64,000 nucleotides of DNA, taken from positions 1 through 64,000 of the forward strand of contig VSDK01015126.1 in NCBI GenBank assembly GCA_009767595.1. Reading direction: 5' to 3'. Of the stretch, positions 52,204 to 62,400 are shown piece after piece. A program made the translations under genes and the position numbers. The notes below the pieces were generated by a model. That model did not search any database, had not been told where the DNA came from, and saw only the letters and a program-made list of their open reading frames with translations. How positions within the stretch are numbered: the first letter of the stretch is position 1; every line of letters begins with the position of its first letter. Source of the stretch: Symbiodinium kawagutii (lineage: Eukaryota; Sar; Dinophyceae; Suessiales; Symbiodiniaceae).

Positions 52204-52386
52204 ATGTATCATGGTTACCTGTGGTTGCTGTACATGTTCTTTCCCTTCGCCGTGCAAGTGGGTGCAAACGGCAGATCGTGTTCGAAATCATGGTGGATTA
52301 CTCGTGAACTATTGGGGGAGAATCACTGGGTCCAGGGACTCCAAAAACAGGTCCAGCACTACTTTGAAATGAGTTTGCTTGCTTGA
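52204..52386 (+). CDS. Small protein or terminal exon
   Basis: A 60-codon ATG-to-TGA frame. The first 18 residues are hydrophobic (YLWLLYMFFPFAV, signal-like); the rest reads SWWITRELLGENHWVQGLQK then QVQHYFEMSLLA. GTGCAAG| or GGCAG| inside could be an acceptor, in which case the hydrophobic part would be intron. Confidence 0.45.
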   Translation: MYHGYLWLLYMFFPFAVQVGANGRSCSKSWWITRELLGENHWVQGLQKQVQHYFEMSLLA

Positions 52387-52484
52387 TTGATCAACAGATC
52401 TTATTGCCTCAGAGCATGCCTGTCAAATCAAGTTGAGCCTTATCAAATCAAAATTTCAGTTCAATCGTTACCTCGTGTTTGCTT

Positions 52485-52787
52485 ATGGATGTCTCATGGT
52501 GCCCACTCGGGGTTGGGATAGGGTTCCCCGTGTTGCAAGTGAGTGTAATCCTTCTGTTTCTTTTTATGTTTTGGCATGAGGACGCCCAGGCTGGTGAAAA
52601 AGACTTCAAGGTACCTTTAGGGACTTCATGGGATTGCGTTGGTGGTGCACAATCCACTTGTGGCTCTGAAACAGAGCACTGTCAATTGGGTTCTCGCACA
52701 GCTCACTCCGTGTGTACAGTGGGGCGTCATGTGACCAGTGCGGCCATGGCATGGTTGAAAGAGTGGAGCAGCAGACGAGCCATTTGA
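52485..52787 (+). CDS. Small gene with a possible 51-nt in-frame intron
   Basis: An ATG-to-TGA frame of 100 codons, MDVSWCPLGVGIGFPVLQ onward. The apparent membrane helix (VSVILLFLFMFWHEDAQ) is exactly encoded by a stretch that begins GTGAGT, is pyrimidine-rich and ends GCCCAG: 51 nt, divisible by three. Splicing it out leaves a soluble protein (AGEKDFKVPLGTSWDCVGGA ... AMAWLKEWSSRRAI) with several Cys. Family unknown. Confidence 0.45.
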   Translation: MDVSWCPLGVGIGFPVLQVSVILLFLFMFWHEDAQAGEKDFKVPLGTSWDCVGGAQSTCGSETEHCQLGSRTAHSVCTVGRHVTSAAMAWLKEWSSRRAI

Positions 52788-53046
52788 AGCGCTGATGTAC
52801 ACCTAGCTGTTGGTCACTTCTTTTGTAGACTTGTCACATGTTTCCCCTTGCTGACATTGCAATTGCTTTGCTTACGTTATGTTATGTGTGTTTCATGGTG
52901 TGTTTGTATGTTGTGTTTGTTTTTGTTGGTTCTCGAAGTTCTTGGGATTTTTGTTAGTGTCAATTGGTTACCTGGAAACTTACATGGTTGCTTTGGCCAG
53001 GATACAGTAATCTGAAACCAACCAGGGTAAGGTTTTGATTCCCAGC

Positions 53047-53337
53047 ATGGCTCGCGTCCCAGGCCGCCGGGTGTGCAAAGCTCAGCAGTTGCTGGCTGCT
53101 GATGGCTGTTGGGTGTGTTCGTTCATCCATCCACCTCTGTTGAATACCAAGATTGGTTGTCTTTTTGCGCATGGACAAGCATCTTTATTAATGTATCTCA
53201 AGATTTTAGTTCAGGATGACATTCCGGGAATGGGGGCCGGCACTCACAATGAAACTATGCAGGAGATCCTTGAGGTTGCCACTGGTTCGCCATTTGTGGG
53301 CATGTTGGCAAGTTGCTGGAACCCAGAATGGAAATGA
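53047..53337 (+). CDS. Small single-frame gene, unknown function
   Basis: ATG at 53047, TGA at 53335. Reads MARVPGRRVCKAQQLLAADG, CWVCSFIHPPLLNTKIGCLF, ..., GAGTHNETMQEILEVATGSP, FVGMLASCWNPEWK. A CxxC and a helical C-terminal half are visible. Part of the middle (A/T-richer, residues 40-58) might be an intron. Confidence 0.4.
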   Translation: MARVPGRRVCKAQQLLAADGCWVCSFIHPPLLNTKIGCLFAHGQASLLMYLKILVQDDIPGMGAGTHNETMQEILEVATGSPFVGMLASCWNPEWK

Positions 53338-53645
53338 TGGAGCCGACGTTGCTTCAGTAAGATTGACCACACTGGGAGAGTGGTGGGTAAGATTGGTGAA
53401 GCCAGGCTAGCAGGCGAATTGAGACATGCGCAGCCAAGGTCAAGGTGAAAACCCTAGTTGTTTGCAAAGGGCTGTGATTGCCACCTGGTAGCAATGTCAG
53501 CATTGGTGATGTCAGATTGTTCACTTCGCTTCTGTTCAAAAAATGTGTGGCTTACGGGTTCTGAAAGGATTGCGCAAGGGTTTGAAGAGACGCTGCCTAC
53601 CAATTGCAATCAATCAGGAGGTGACAAACGGTGACAAACGTAAAG

Positions 53646-54072
53646 GACACAGCACAACAACCGTTTTACGTTTTACTTCATCAAACGCAACAAAAGTTCT
53701 TCACGCTGGTCACAACTATACTAACCTCTTTTACGTGTCGACCTTATCTGGTTGGTGCTTTCAAACACTTTCTTTTTTTCAGTGGTATGGACACATGGTT
53801 GGCTCATGTTGGTTGATTGACAAGCAGATTTTTCATGGTTTCACCTGTTATAATTTCAGGCTGCTGTAAAGATTTCTCATCCTTTGGCGCCGCGGCGATT
53901 TATTCCCAAGCCTCGTGCTGCATACAAACTCGGATCATGCGATGATGATTTTTCAGCTTTGCATCTTGGAGAACCACCCCAAATCAAGCAGCATAATGCA
54001 TTGCTGATAGAAGCATGCTGGAATGTCCTACTACATGCTGCTGGCTTTGTCTTGCAAGGTTGTGGGGCATGA
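53646..54072 (+). CDS. Two exons separated by a family A introner-like intron
   Basis: Exon 53646-53750 (ACGTAAAG|GAC) ends CTTATCTG|GTTGGT, the A-family left tip. The 109-bp element is the whole intron. Exon 53860-54072 starts TAATTTCAG|GCT and reads AAVKISHPLAPRRFIPKPRA, AYKLGSCDDDFSALHLGEPP, QIKQHNALLIEACWNVLLHA and on to TGA. The join is phase 0. The second exon is strongly coding; the first is less certain. No domain recognised. Confidence 0.5.
53751..53859. mobile_element. Family A introner-like element as a complete intron
   Basis: Left tip CTG|GTTGGTGCTTTCAAACAC, inner TTGATTGACAAGCAGATTTT then TCATGGTTTCACC, ending at TTTCAG|. The element and intron boundaries coincide on the left and nearly on the right. 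Confidence 0.6.
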
Positions 54073-54324
54073 GGAGTAGCTCTTGTAGCATCACTCCCTC
54101 AACTCCAAATATGTAGTTGTAGGATCGTCCCCACATCTGTAAGAATCATGTTTACAACAAACCATTTGACAATGCTACTATGTGACATAGCTACCAAACA
54201 CATCCAAAACCTTCACTCAGAGTCATCTCATGGCATACCCATGTAAAAACTGTAAAGCCCGCCAAGTTCAAGTTCCAAAGAATCCGTTGTTCACCATGAC
54301 TGACCCAGTCGAAACATCTTCCAG

Positions 54325-54782
54325 GCTCCCAGCTGTCGCAGCTTCTCCCACCACTTGGGTGCCATGTTTCTGGACCACGACTCGCCGCTGCTGCAGCCCT
54401 CCCCGCACAACGTGGAGGAGCCGCTGCCTCGCCTGGAGCCGCCGGAGCCTTCCCCAGCAGAGCCGGAGCGCAGGTGACTGGGCAAAGGGTGGAAATGGAG
54501 GGGAAATCCAGGGGAACATCACGGAAAACCATGGGAAAAACCGAGGAAAACCATGATGAAAACCGGGAAAACCATGATGAAAACCAGGGAAAACCATGAT
54601 TAAAACTAGTGAAAACCATGAGGAAAACCAGCGGAACTCCGAGGGAAAGGCATGTCAACATCGTGGAAAAACCATGCGGAAACCAGTGAGTTGCAGCACA
54701 TCTCGCAGCTCTTCCAGCTGCCCAGGATCATTGAGTTGAGCTTTGACCGAGCTGGCTCCCTAGGCCGGGGATTTCCAGGGAC
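54325..54782 (+). CDS. Two exons, Pro-rich then helical, unknown protein
   Basis: Exon 54325-54473 (ACATCTTCCAG|GCT ... GAGCGCAG|GTGACT) encodes APSCRSFSHHLGAMFLDHDS, PLLQPSPHNVEEPLPRLEPP, EPSPAEPER. The next, 54687-54782 (GGAAACCAG|T), joins in phase: ELQHISQLFQLPRIIELSFD then RAGSLGRG, with a possible GGAC|GTGCGC donor. The intron holds a purine-rich minisatellite. A family C element starts 50 bp after the second exon. Confidence 0.55.
54484..54686 (+). repeat. Purine-rich minisatellite
   Basis: Degenerate tandem of GGAAAACCATGATGAAAACC-like units, about 17-21 bp, best between 54530 and 54640, filling the intron between two exons. Confidence 0.85.
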
Positions 54783-54831
54783 GTGCGCCATGTGCTGATC
54801 ATGTGCACGGTAGGGCGAGCTGGCTCAATAT

Positions 54832-54946
54832 GGCTGTGGGTCAATATTGATCAACCAACTAATGGGGGATAATGACCAACCATTTTATAGGAAAACCAAT
54901 GGTGAATGATAGGGGAACCAGGGGTACAGGGTTTTGACCCACAGCC
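54832..54946. mobile_element. Family C introner-like element (115 bp), best copy
   Basis: Terminal inverted repeats ATATGGCTGTGGGTCAA and TTGACCCACAGCCATAT, 17 bp and perfect. The core contains AGGGGAACCAGGGGTACAGG. It is the reverse complement of 5283-5395 over nearly its whole length. Confidence 0.85.
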
Positions 54947-55744
54947 ATATCAACCATGACTAGGGAGGAAAAGTTCACCAAAAAGAATAGTTGGATGCAA
55001 TGGTGCATGATGGCACATTAGGTTACTGGGTATTGACCCACTGTGCATGTAAAGCTTTATACTGCATGAGCCCAAGCGAAGTGTTGTGTTTTCTGCATGG
55101 CCTGTTCTTTGTGAAGCAGCATCACTATGTCATTGCACACACACACACTCTCTTACACTATTCATATTATCCACATAAACCAGTCTGTACATGCATTGCT
55201 CAGATCTCGTTGCACCAATGGTACTCTGTGATATAGTATTTTGAAAATAAAGAAGCTCCCTTCCGTATCTCACAGAAGGGACTCGATTATAAGGATTTGA
55301 CTACCAAGATGCCCGCTTGAGATTTCTTACTAGCAATTTCGACTGGGATAGGACATTTGCATTCTGTGTTTCTTCCTTTGTTTCTTCCTTGATTCATGTG
55401 GGAGACAACCACTTGAAGAACCGCCAGTACCTTTCAGAGGCCTTGTGACACTACCTGGCCACTGAGTGTTGTTTCTTTGTGACAAATGCCTGCCAAGAAA
55501 CGCAGGTGCTTCTATTACAGCATGTGCCAAATGGCTCGAGAAAACACATTTGAATACATTTGATGCGAAAAACCTTCTACCGTGGACGACGATAATGTAA
55601 ACAGCAACGCGGCGGTATTAATCTAACCTGACAGTTTCATGCCCCCACATAAGTACGCCATACTACGAGAATACCTGTGGATGTGAGGTGCATCATTCTG
55701 TATTTGCTTTATGATTTTCAATAGATTAGTTATGGGCACCACGT

Positions 55745-55758
55745 CGTCATCATCCTCG

Positions 55759-55819
<61 letters not shown>

Positions 55820-55820
55820 T
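55745..55820 (+). repeat. (TCA)n microsatellite
   Basis: About 25 TCA units, poly-Ser on the plus strand and poly-Asp on the minus. Confidence 0.95.
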
Positions 55821-55947
55821 GCTTGCCAGTTTGTGGACTCCTTTTGCAGCATTGCCAGTCCTTCGTTCAGGCATCGAGTTTAAGGAGCTGGCAGCACCTT
55901 TTGTGGTGGAGCATGTGCACAGTACTGGCTTGGCCACTGGGCTGTGA
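55821..55947 (+). CDS. Terminal exon, unknown protein
   Basis: Open frame directly after the TCA array: LLASLWTPFAALPVLRSGIE, FKELAAPFVVEHVHSTGLAT, GL and TGA. An acceptor CCTTTTGCAG|CA (about 55846) would start the exon after the repeat, which I prefer; without it the protein would begin with poly-Ser. Confidence 0.5.
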
Positions 55948-56299
55948 TGTCGGTCAGTCCACGAGAGGATGGTGGACCCAGGAAACTGTGAGGATCATGG
56001 CAAAATATAGCAAACAACAGTGAACTAGCAACATGACTACTTAATGAGAAGAGGGAGGAAACTGCGGATTTGGATATTCGTGGTAGAGAGGATAGGACGG
56101 ATAGGAGAGGATAGGTACTAAGATTGAAAGAGAGAGGTGATGTTAACTCCGGATCAATAAACTTTACTGATTGGGGGGTACCTCCCTAGTAATCAACCAG
56201 GGGTTCATTTGGTAGCCTTGCCCACCCCCACTGCTAGGCCTATGGCAAGGACCTCCAGAAAGGCGATCGGCTGATTCAGGTCGCCGGAGCCCCTAGGCG

Positions 56300-56485
56300 G
56301 TGCGATGGGATAGTCCAGCATGGTCCCATGCTGTTTTCTTGGGGGGAAATGGGATGAAATTGGGAAATGGGTTGTGCAACTTGCTTCGGGTTGATGTTTT
56401 TGATTTGACTTCGAAGTCGGCACCTTGTGAATTCGTCGGAATGATTAACGGAGTGGGCCCCATTGCTTTTTCGAAGATCGGGTGA
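56300..56485 (+). CDS. Exon candidate
   Basis: Plus frame ending VDVFDLTSKSAPCEFVGMIN then GVGPIAFSKIG and TGA, with a possible CGG|GTGATG donor. The opposite strand also has a 90-codon frame, so strand is not certain. Confidence 0.35.
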   Translation: MRWDSPAWSHAVFLGGNGMKLGNGLCNLLRVDVFDLTSKSAPCEFVGMINGVGPIAFSKIG

Positions 56486-56605
56486 TGTATGGGGGAAACC
56501 ACATGATTTATGGTCCGACCCAGGAGTGACGGGGGAGTGGAAGAGTGAAAGCTTTCAGTGTTCATCCTGGGATATCACTGCTGAAACCTTCGCGCTGACA
56601 ATGAG

Positions 56606-56788
56606 GAAGATGTGGGTGATGCCAAGTGGGACGATTTGGTGCAAAAGCTGACCACTCGGTGCCTTGGCTTTCCGAGGTTGGTTTCATCGGTGATGGGATG
56701 CTCTCAAGGCTACGCCACTGGACATATCACCAAATGTATCCTTCAAAATTGGCTGCGAAACACTGCCGCAGTCCCCAAAAGTCGCTGA
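56606..56788 (+). CDS. Terminal exon, unknown protein
   Basis: GACAATGAG|GAA acceptor, then EDVGDAKWDDLVQKLTTRCL, GFPRLVSSVMGCSQGYATGH, ITKCILQNWLRNTAAVPKSR and TGA. Convincing protein sequence with mixed helix and Cys. An overlapping frame (56463-56651) is also open and probably a shadow. Confidence 0.5.
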   Translation, partial: EDVGDAKWDDLVQKLTTRCLGFPRLVSSVMGCSQGYATGHITKCILQNWLRNTAAVPKSR

Positions 56789-56888
56789 AGAGTTGGACTA
56801 TCAATTAGCTACTCAGGTTACAAGGTGACCTTTGCTGAAGACTCCCAAGGGAAGTGTGACACTTGTGGCACTTGTGGCGGCACCTGAG

Positions 56889-57066
56889 GCCTGTGTTGGT
56901 TGCCTTTGAACGACCAGAGGCGGCACAGAACGAAGGTCTCGCGAAAGGGCTGGGCTTTGGCACGATTCTGTTGCTTGGCGATGTCGGTGATCCAATCATC
57001 CTATCCGAAGTGCATGAGGGTAGTTGTCACCTTCATTTCCAATGGTCAAAAAGCAATATCCAGTGA
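56889..57066 (+). CDS. Terminal exon, unknown protein
   Basis: GGCACCTGAG|G acceptor, then PVLVAFERPEAAQNEGLAKG, LGFGTILLLGDVGDPIILSE, VHEGSCHLHFQWSKSNIQ and TGA. Strong Gly/Leu beta pattern. A TCCGAA|GTGCAT donor could end the exon earlier. Confidence 0.5.
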
Positions 57067-57275
57067 TTATAGCAGTTTTTTTACGGATATCACATTTCTA
57101 TCCATTTCCAATGCTTGGTGAGATTGAATCCAACATTCTTGAAACAAATGTAGATGTTGGTTAAAGTATTCTGGTTGCAATGGCGATGGAAAAAACAAGG
57201 TATTGTGGTCATCAGCGTTTACAGTAATGGTTGTGAATTCATAGGAGATGATTAGTGGTAATGACTACATAACTA

Positions 57276-57481
57276 CTGGTTGGTGGTTTTCTTTGCATTG
57301 TTCATTTACCCTATAGTGTTGACATATAAGCATGATTATCATTCTTGAATGGCTGATATATAGGGGATGATGGTCAGCAAGAATGATTCAACAGCTACTG
57401 TATGCTCGGTGGTTTGATTGGCCTTTTTTCCTATAGTACCAAAAAGTGCTGGTTCATTGAAGGATTGAAACCATCAACCAG
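57276..57481. mobile_element. Two family A introner-like elements
   Basis: The first begins CTGGTTGGTGGTTTTCTTTG at 57276; its right end near 57372 is unclear. The second, 57405-57481, begins CTCGGTGGTTTGATTGG and ends GGATTGAAACCATCAACCAG. Both carry the inner TTCCTATAG/TACCCTATAG box. Confidence 0.6.
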
Positions 57482-57593
57482 GCACTACCAGACAGCATAT
57501 GCGCTCTCTCTATTTATATGCGTGCCCGACAAAAGTACGTCAATTCATATTATATCTACGGGTGGACGTCCCGGTTGTCCAACGTGCAGGATA

Positions 57594-57841
57594 CCTTCAC
57601 AACCGATAGGGGACGACCCAGCACCGATACCCCCAGGAAGATTGGCATGGTTAACCCAGTTTCAGAGAATTCATGGGCAATCCAACCGATACCCGAACCG
57701 ATACTAACCGATAGGCATTCTCCACCATTGACATGCTTGGGAAGACCTTGGCACAATACAAGTATTGATGCTTATCCTTCCCAACATAGAGGACACAAGA
57801 CAGAACCACAAAACCTTCACAACCGATAGGGGACGACCCAG
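57594..57841 (+). repeat. Two copies of dispersed repeat family D
   Basis: ACCTTCACAACCGATAGGGG followed by ACGACCCAG at 57594-57621 and again at 57814-57841, 220 bp apart. Additional ACCGATAC/ACCGATAGG words lie between them. The third copy is at 5110. Confidence 0.75.
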
Positions 57842-57849
57842 TTTAGCAG

Positions 57850-58495
57850 ATGGCCACTTTTGTGTAACAGACTTTTGTCCGCTATTCGTATATATCAATA
57901 TCTGTGTGTGTGTGCGCGTGTGTGTCATGTGTTCTTAACTGTTTGTTGCATAGTAATTCTCCATTTGCTGTTTTGTTTGTATTTCCTTCCCGTGAAATCA
58001 TGACTCCTGTCTCCTGAGATGTTGCGTGCGCCAGTCGTGGTAATCATTTGCTTGCCTTTGGACAGTATCATCCAGCATTTGTCGTAGGGCCCTAGGCATG
58101 TTCAGCAAAACTCGTCCAGATACAGCCGCCCTTTGCTCTACTAATCAGTTTCTCCAGGCTATTATTAGGGTTTGGTGAAATTCCTGATGAAGTGTCTCAT
58201 TTCTCTATCTAGAGTTTCAAGACTTTAATTGCGGAACCAGCACGGGCCCTGTTCAACCACAATTGACTATCATTTAATTTACTATCGTCAACTATCATGA
58301 ACTATCATGAAGCTAAATTATCATCATGCAATAAACTGTCTTTCATGTGTTTATTTTGCTGTTGGTTGGGAGGAAGCTAAGGAGCCAAGGGTATCCCTGT
58401 GACCCTTCTAAGGGGGAGCGAACTACAAGGAGTGGCCTAACCAAATGGTAGTTCTGCTCCTAGACTTCTTGGTTCAACTGCTCCCCTTCCCTCAC
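57850..58495. other. Non-coding interval
   Basis: A TG/CG dinucleotide run at 57905-57925 and CTATCATGAACTATCATGAA repeats at about 58260-58320. No exon-like island. Confidence 0.45.
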
Positions 58496-58497
58496 AG

Positions 58498-58718
58498 AAC
58501 TCAGGTCGGCAGCCAGTGGTGGTTTCGGGCTCGCGGGTAAGATGGGCAGTGCTGGACTAGAACTTACCAACAAGGCCAGGGTGCTGGGGCTCTGCAAAGC
58601 TTCAGAGGGCTTGCACCGGCTTGAGGGCAAGCCCTTGGACCGCCCCGGCAAAAACAACCATTGGACAGTCACAGCCTTCTACCCCTCACTTTCTCCAATT
58701 CTTTCCGCATTTTTCTGA
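58498..58718 (+). CDS. Terminal exon or 3' coding end, unknown protein
   Basis: Excellent acceptor (CCCCTTCCCTCACAG|AA), then 72 codons: LRSAASGGFGLAGKMGSAGL, ELTNKARVLGLCKASEGLHR, LEGKPLDRPGKNNHWTVTAF, YPSLSPILSAFF and TGA. Strong third-position G/C bias. An ATG in frame at 58545 could also start a short protein. The minus frame at 58460-58672 is its shadow. Confidence 0.6.
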
Positions 58719-59443
58719 GAATGTAAAAAAAATGCTGGATACTTCGGACAAACTGGTTTTTCCCACCACCACCGTACCAACAACAACAACGACAACAGCA
58801 ACAAATCCCGTGGTTGCATGCCCTCGATTTTTGTTCTTCTAGGTCAGTAGGTGAACGCAAGTTGCGCGACCTGTTCCAGCGACATAGTGGTTGTGGCTTC
58901 GACTCAGCATAGTTCATGTTTGTTTTCTGAACTACTAATGACTATAGCCACCATTTTTGATATGATTGTTTTCTAGATGACCATAGTTTAAGCAAGAATT
59001 TGATGATCGTTTCGATGAATTCAATGAATATTTTCATGGCCAACCAAGAAGTCTGAATAATGACGAGCGATACGGCGATACATAGCGATACTAGCCACAA
59101 CACATATATATCCTTGATATTATGTTGATGCTAGTTATAGCTCATCACTGAGGCCGCCGATTCGCCACTGCTCTGAAGATTCGGGTGACGGCTATGGCAA
59201 AACAACTCACTGACTCACTGGACAGCTCCGCAACAAAAAAACACTGGCCATTTACTACATTTGATTTAATTATCATGGTAGTCATCGAAAAAATAAACAC
59301 ACACTAGCTGATCCCCACAAGAGCACTGGCCAAGTTTTGGCTGTATATAGCCATTGATATTACCATCCGTTGTCATAATTCCAATCTAGTAACCAGATAC
59401 CTAAGCTCCCCATAAGATTGAGCTAAGTTCCCCTGTAGTTCTC

Positions 59444-62400
59444 ATGCCCGGTGCGTCCGAATCTCATGGGCCCCGGGTGTCCCCTGCCGCTGTTTGGGTC
59501 ACCCTCCAGGTGAGTGCTGGTTTGGACCTGGGAACTCAGCTGGGCTCCCAGCTGACCGCGGGCGCAGCCAGCGCGGCAGCAGCTGCTAGCGGCCTGCTGG
59601 GCGGCGACGAGGCTGAGGTGCCATGGGATGATGGCAAGGGTGGATGGTCCATGTTGGTCAGACCACCTGAGGCACCTGGGCCTTGTGGGAGTCACATGAC
59701 AGCAGTCCTCACTGACGGAGTCATTTCAGCTGCCCAGGAGTTAGCAAGGCTGCGAGAGGAGGTGAAGAACAAGATGATGAACNNNNNNNNNNGAGCCATG
59801 AGAAGAAAAGAGACATGAGGAGAATGTTTGTTCAAATAGGTTTTTAGATTGAATTAGGTAATGAACTTGAGGTATATTGGACTATTGATTTATATAAGTT
59901 TATTATTGGTGTGTTTTCATGGAGTTCCAAAACATCCATGTTGGGAGCGCACAGGGTTTGTTGGAAACCATGAGCTGGAACCGGCTGTGAACGCGCATGA
60001 TACCATGGGGTGGGATCGCTCTTTGTCATTTGTGTGGCTTCTGTAGGTTTGCTTTTTGGTTTGTTTTTGTTGGTGTTGATCTAGTTAGCACACTGCCCCA
60101 AACATGGCACCTTTTGTAAGGAGATGGCTCCAATTTGTACCATAATAGTTGTTGCAGTGGTTGGCCACCTCAGGTTTTGGATTATGTTCCATTCAACCTT
60201 TTGGATGGTTTGCATCCAGATCATTGTGTATAGAAATTGTTTTCGCAACCTGTCGAAGAGCGACTTCAATTGTTGAAGTGAGGACGCCCCTTTCTGTATC
60301 AAACATTATCCTCCATTATCCAGAGGGAAGTCTGGCCGGGGCAGGGTAACCTGATAGCGATGGAGAGAGAGATTATCCCATTCTTGCAACTATTCTTGCA
60401 ACTCTTCTTGCAACTCTTCTTGCAACTTGCAACTACTATATTTTGTTTTGATCCCAAGGGTCAGTGCAGGGATCCCAACAAAATCCCCAGTCGCCTCAGT
60501 CACTGTTATTTGTTGCCATTAATTAGCTCATGTTATTAGCTCTTTCAATATTATAGAAGCTATTAGCAGCTAAGACCAGACAAGTTTTCAAAACTTCTTT
60601 TTGGACTTACATAATTTTGATTATTTCTTGTTTGCCGAGATTTACACATATACCTTCTCTCTCTATGTCTATATCCAATTCTCTAGCTCTATCCATTCCA
60701 TGGACCTTGCTCATTGGTTGAAGCAGCCCCTAGGAAGGCAGCCGCACCTGAAAACGACCTGCAACTGGAGCTGCAGAGGATGCAAGAAGAGATGATGCCT
60801 TGCTGCAGCTGGGGGTAGATCCAGCTGTTAAGGGGTTGACCATCGTTAATGAGGGGCGATGCGCCGAAGTAGCTAGTAATTATACGCGCAAACCCCCCAG
60901 TTCGCCCACAGGGCGAAGGGGGGGCGTTCGCGCGTAATAGTTTATGGTTTATAGTTTTAGGGTTTATGGTTTTAGGGTTTTAGGGTGTATGGTTTCAAGT
61001 TTTTATCGTTTTTCTCAAAGGTTTTAGGTTTTTGGCTTTACAGTTTAGCTTTTTAGGGTTTATGGTTTTAGGGTTTTAGGGTTTATGGTTTTAGGGTTTT
61101 GAGGTTTTAGGGTTGTATGTCTCCAGAATGCAAGCAAACCACAGGTCAAGGACCTGCGCGCGCCGTCAAGATACGCTTCATGTCACACATGTGCATTTTG
61201 TCCCGTAAAAACCAATGTCTTTTGACGTTCCAAGACGCTGACGACAGAGGCGCGGGCAAACTGGTGTGTTTGCCCGTAATTATACCATGATGCTCAAGTA
61301 TAGTGACTACTTCATGTGGTCAATTGAGGGTTAGATGCGATGGTTAACTAGTGCTTACTGATTTTACTACTGATGATGAGGCCTTAATAAGATTAACAGG
61401 GTTAATGAAGGCTGAAATGAAGGGTAGTAAGGGCTAATCCAGTGACTAGAGGTTTAAAAGGGTTAAAATCATAGAGGAAAGGAACCAACAACAGTGGTTG
61501 ACAATGCTTGATGATACATCCTGCGTTAATAGCTGAAAGCACGCCAAGATTTATCATAAGCTGATAATTCATCGTGAAATTTGGGTGGTTCATTGGTATG
61601 GATCTATGGATGATCTTTTCATCACAAAGGGCACGGCTGAGATCCTGCCGTCCAAGATTGTAAGTCACTTGATGTGTCCCGTGCTTGCTCTTTGATTGTA
61701 GTTATGTGCATATTTGCGTGTATTGAAGGAGGCAGTTTTGCTGCTGAAGCACGTGCAGTATACCTTTGCATGGCTTTTCAATGATGATGAATCTGTGTCC
61801 GCGTGCAAGTGCCCATGGCTTCACAGCTTACAACTTGTGGAGTTGACCAACAGATTATTTTGTTGTTGTGTTTGTCAGTGAGTATCTTGAAGAATGGCTT
61901 GCTAACGAAACACGGAACATTCATTGATTTGGTCAGCTAGTATCATGTAAGAACCTTAGAATGATGCCGGCTAGTATGTCAACTGGTCCTTATAGTTTCT
62001 CATATGTTATGAGAACCTCAACAATATATTCAATGATTATCGCTGTAGTTTTCTTATAGTTAATTAGCGATGGTCTGAATACTGAAGCGGGCATGTGCTG
62101 ACATGTAATGAAATTCTTTGATGAATTGGTGTATGGATTTTTGCATGTGTGTTTGAAAGGATGCAGTGCATGAAATGAATTGCACTGCGCGTTGCACATC
62201 AACCAATCAGAATTTGGTGGTTGTTCGTCAGTACCCGTTATGTAAATGTACCATTACAGATCAATGTCAAACTGGTTGTTCTATAGAATCATCATTATTG
62301 GGATTTGCCATCATCATTCGGATTTGCCATCATCAATGGTTACAAAAACGGATAACAATCAACAGCAGCACATCTTCGAATCAATCCCTGCTGGTTTCCC

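Noticed and set aside
54191..54661. 156-codon minus-strand ORF
   Set aside because: It lies opposite a clear plus-strand exon and a purine-rich minisatellite that reads as Phe/Ser repeats on the minus strand.
60942..61116. True chromosome end
   Set aside because: The repeats are degenerate and coding exons continue on both sides in the same gene, so the array is interstitial.
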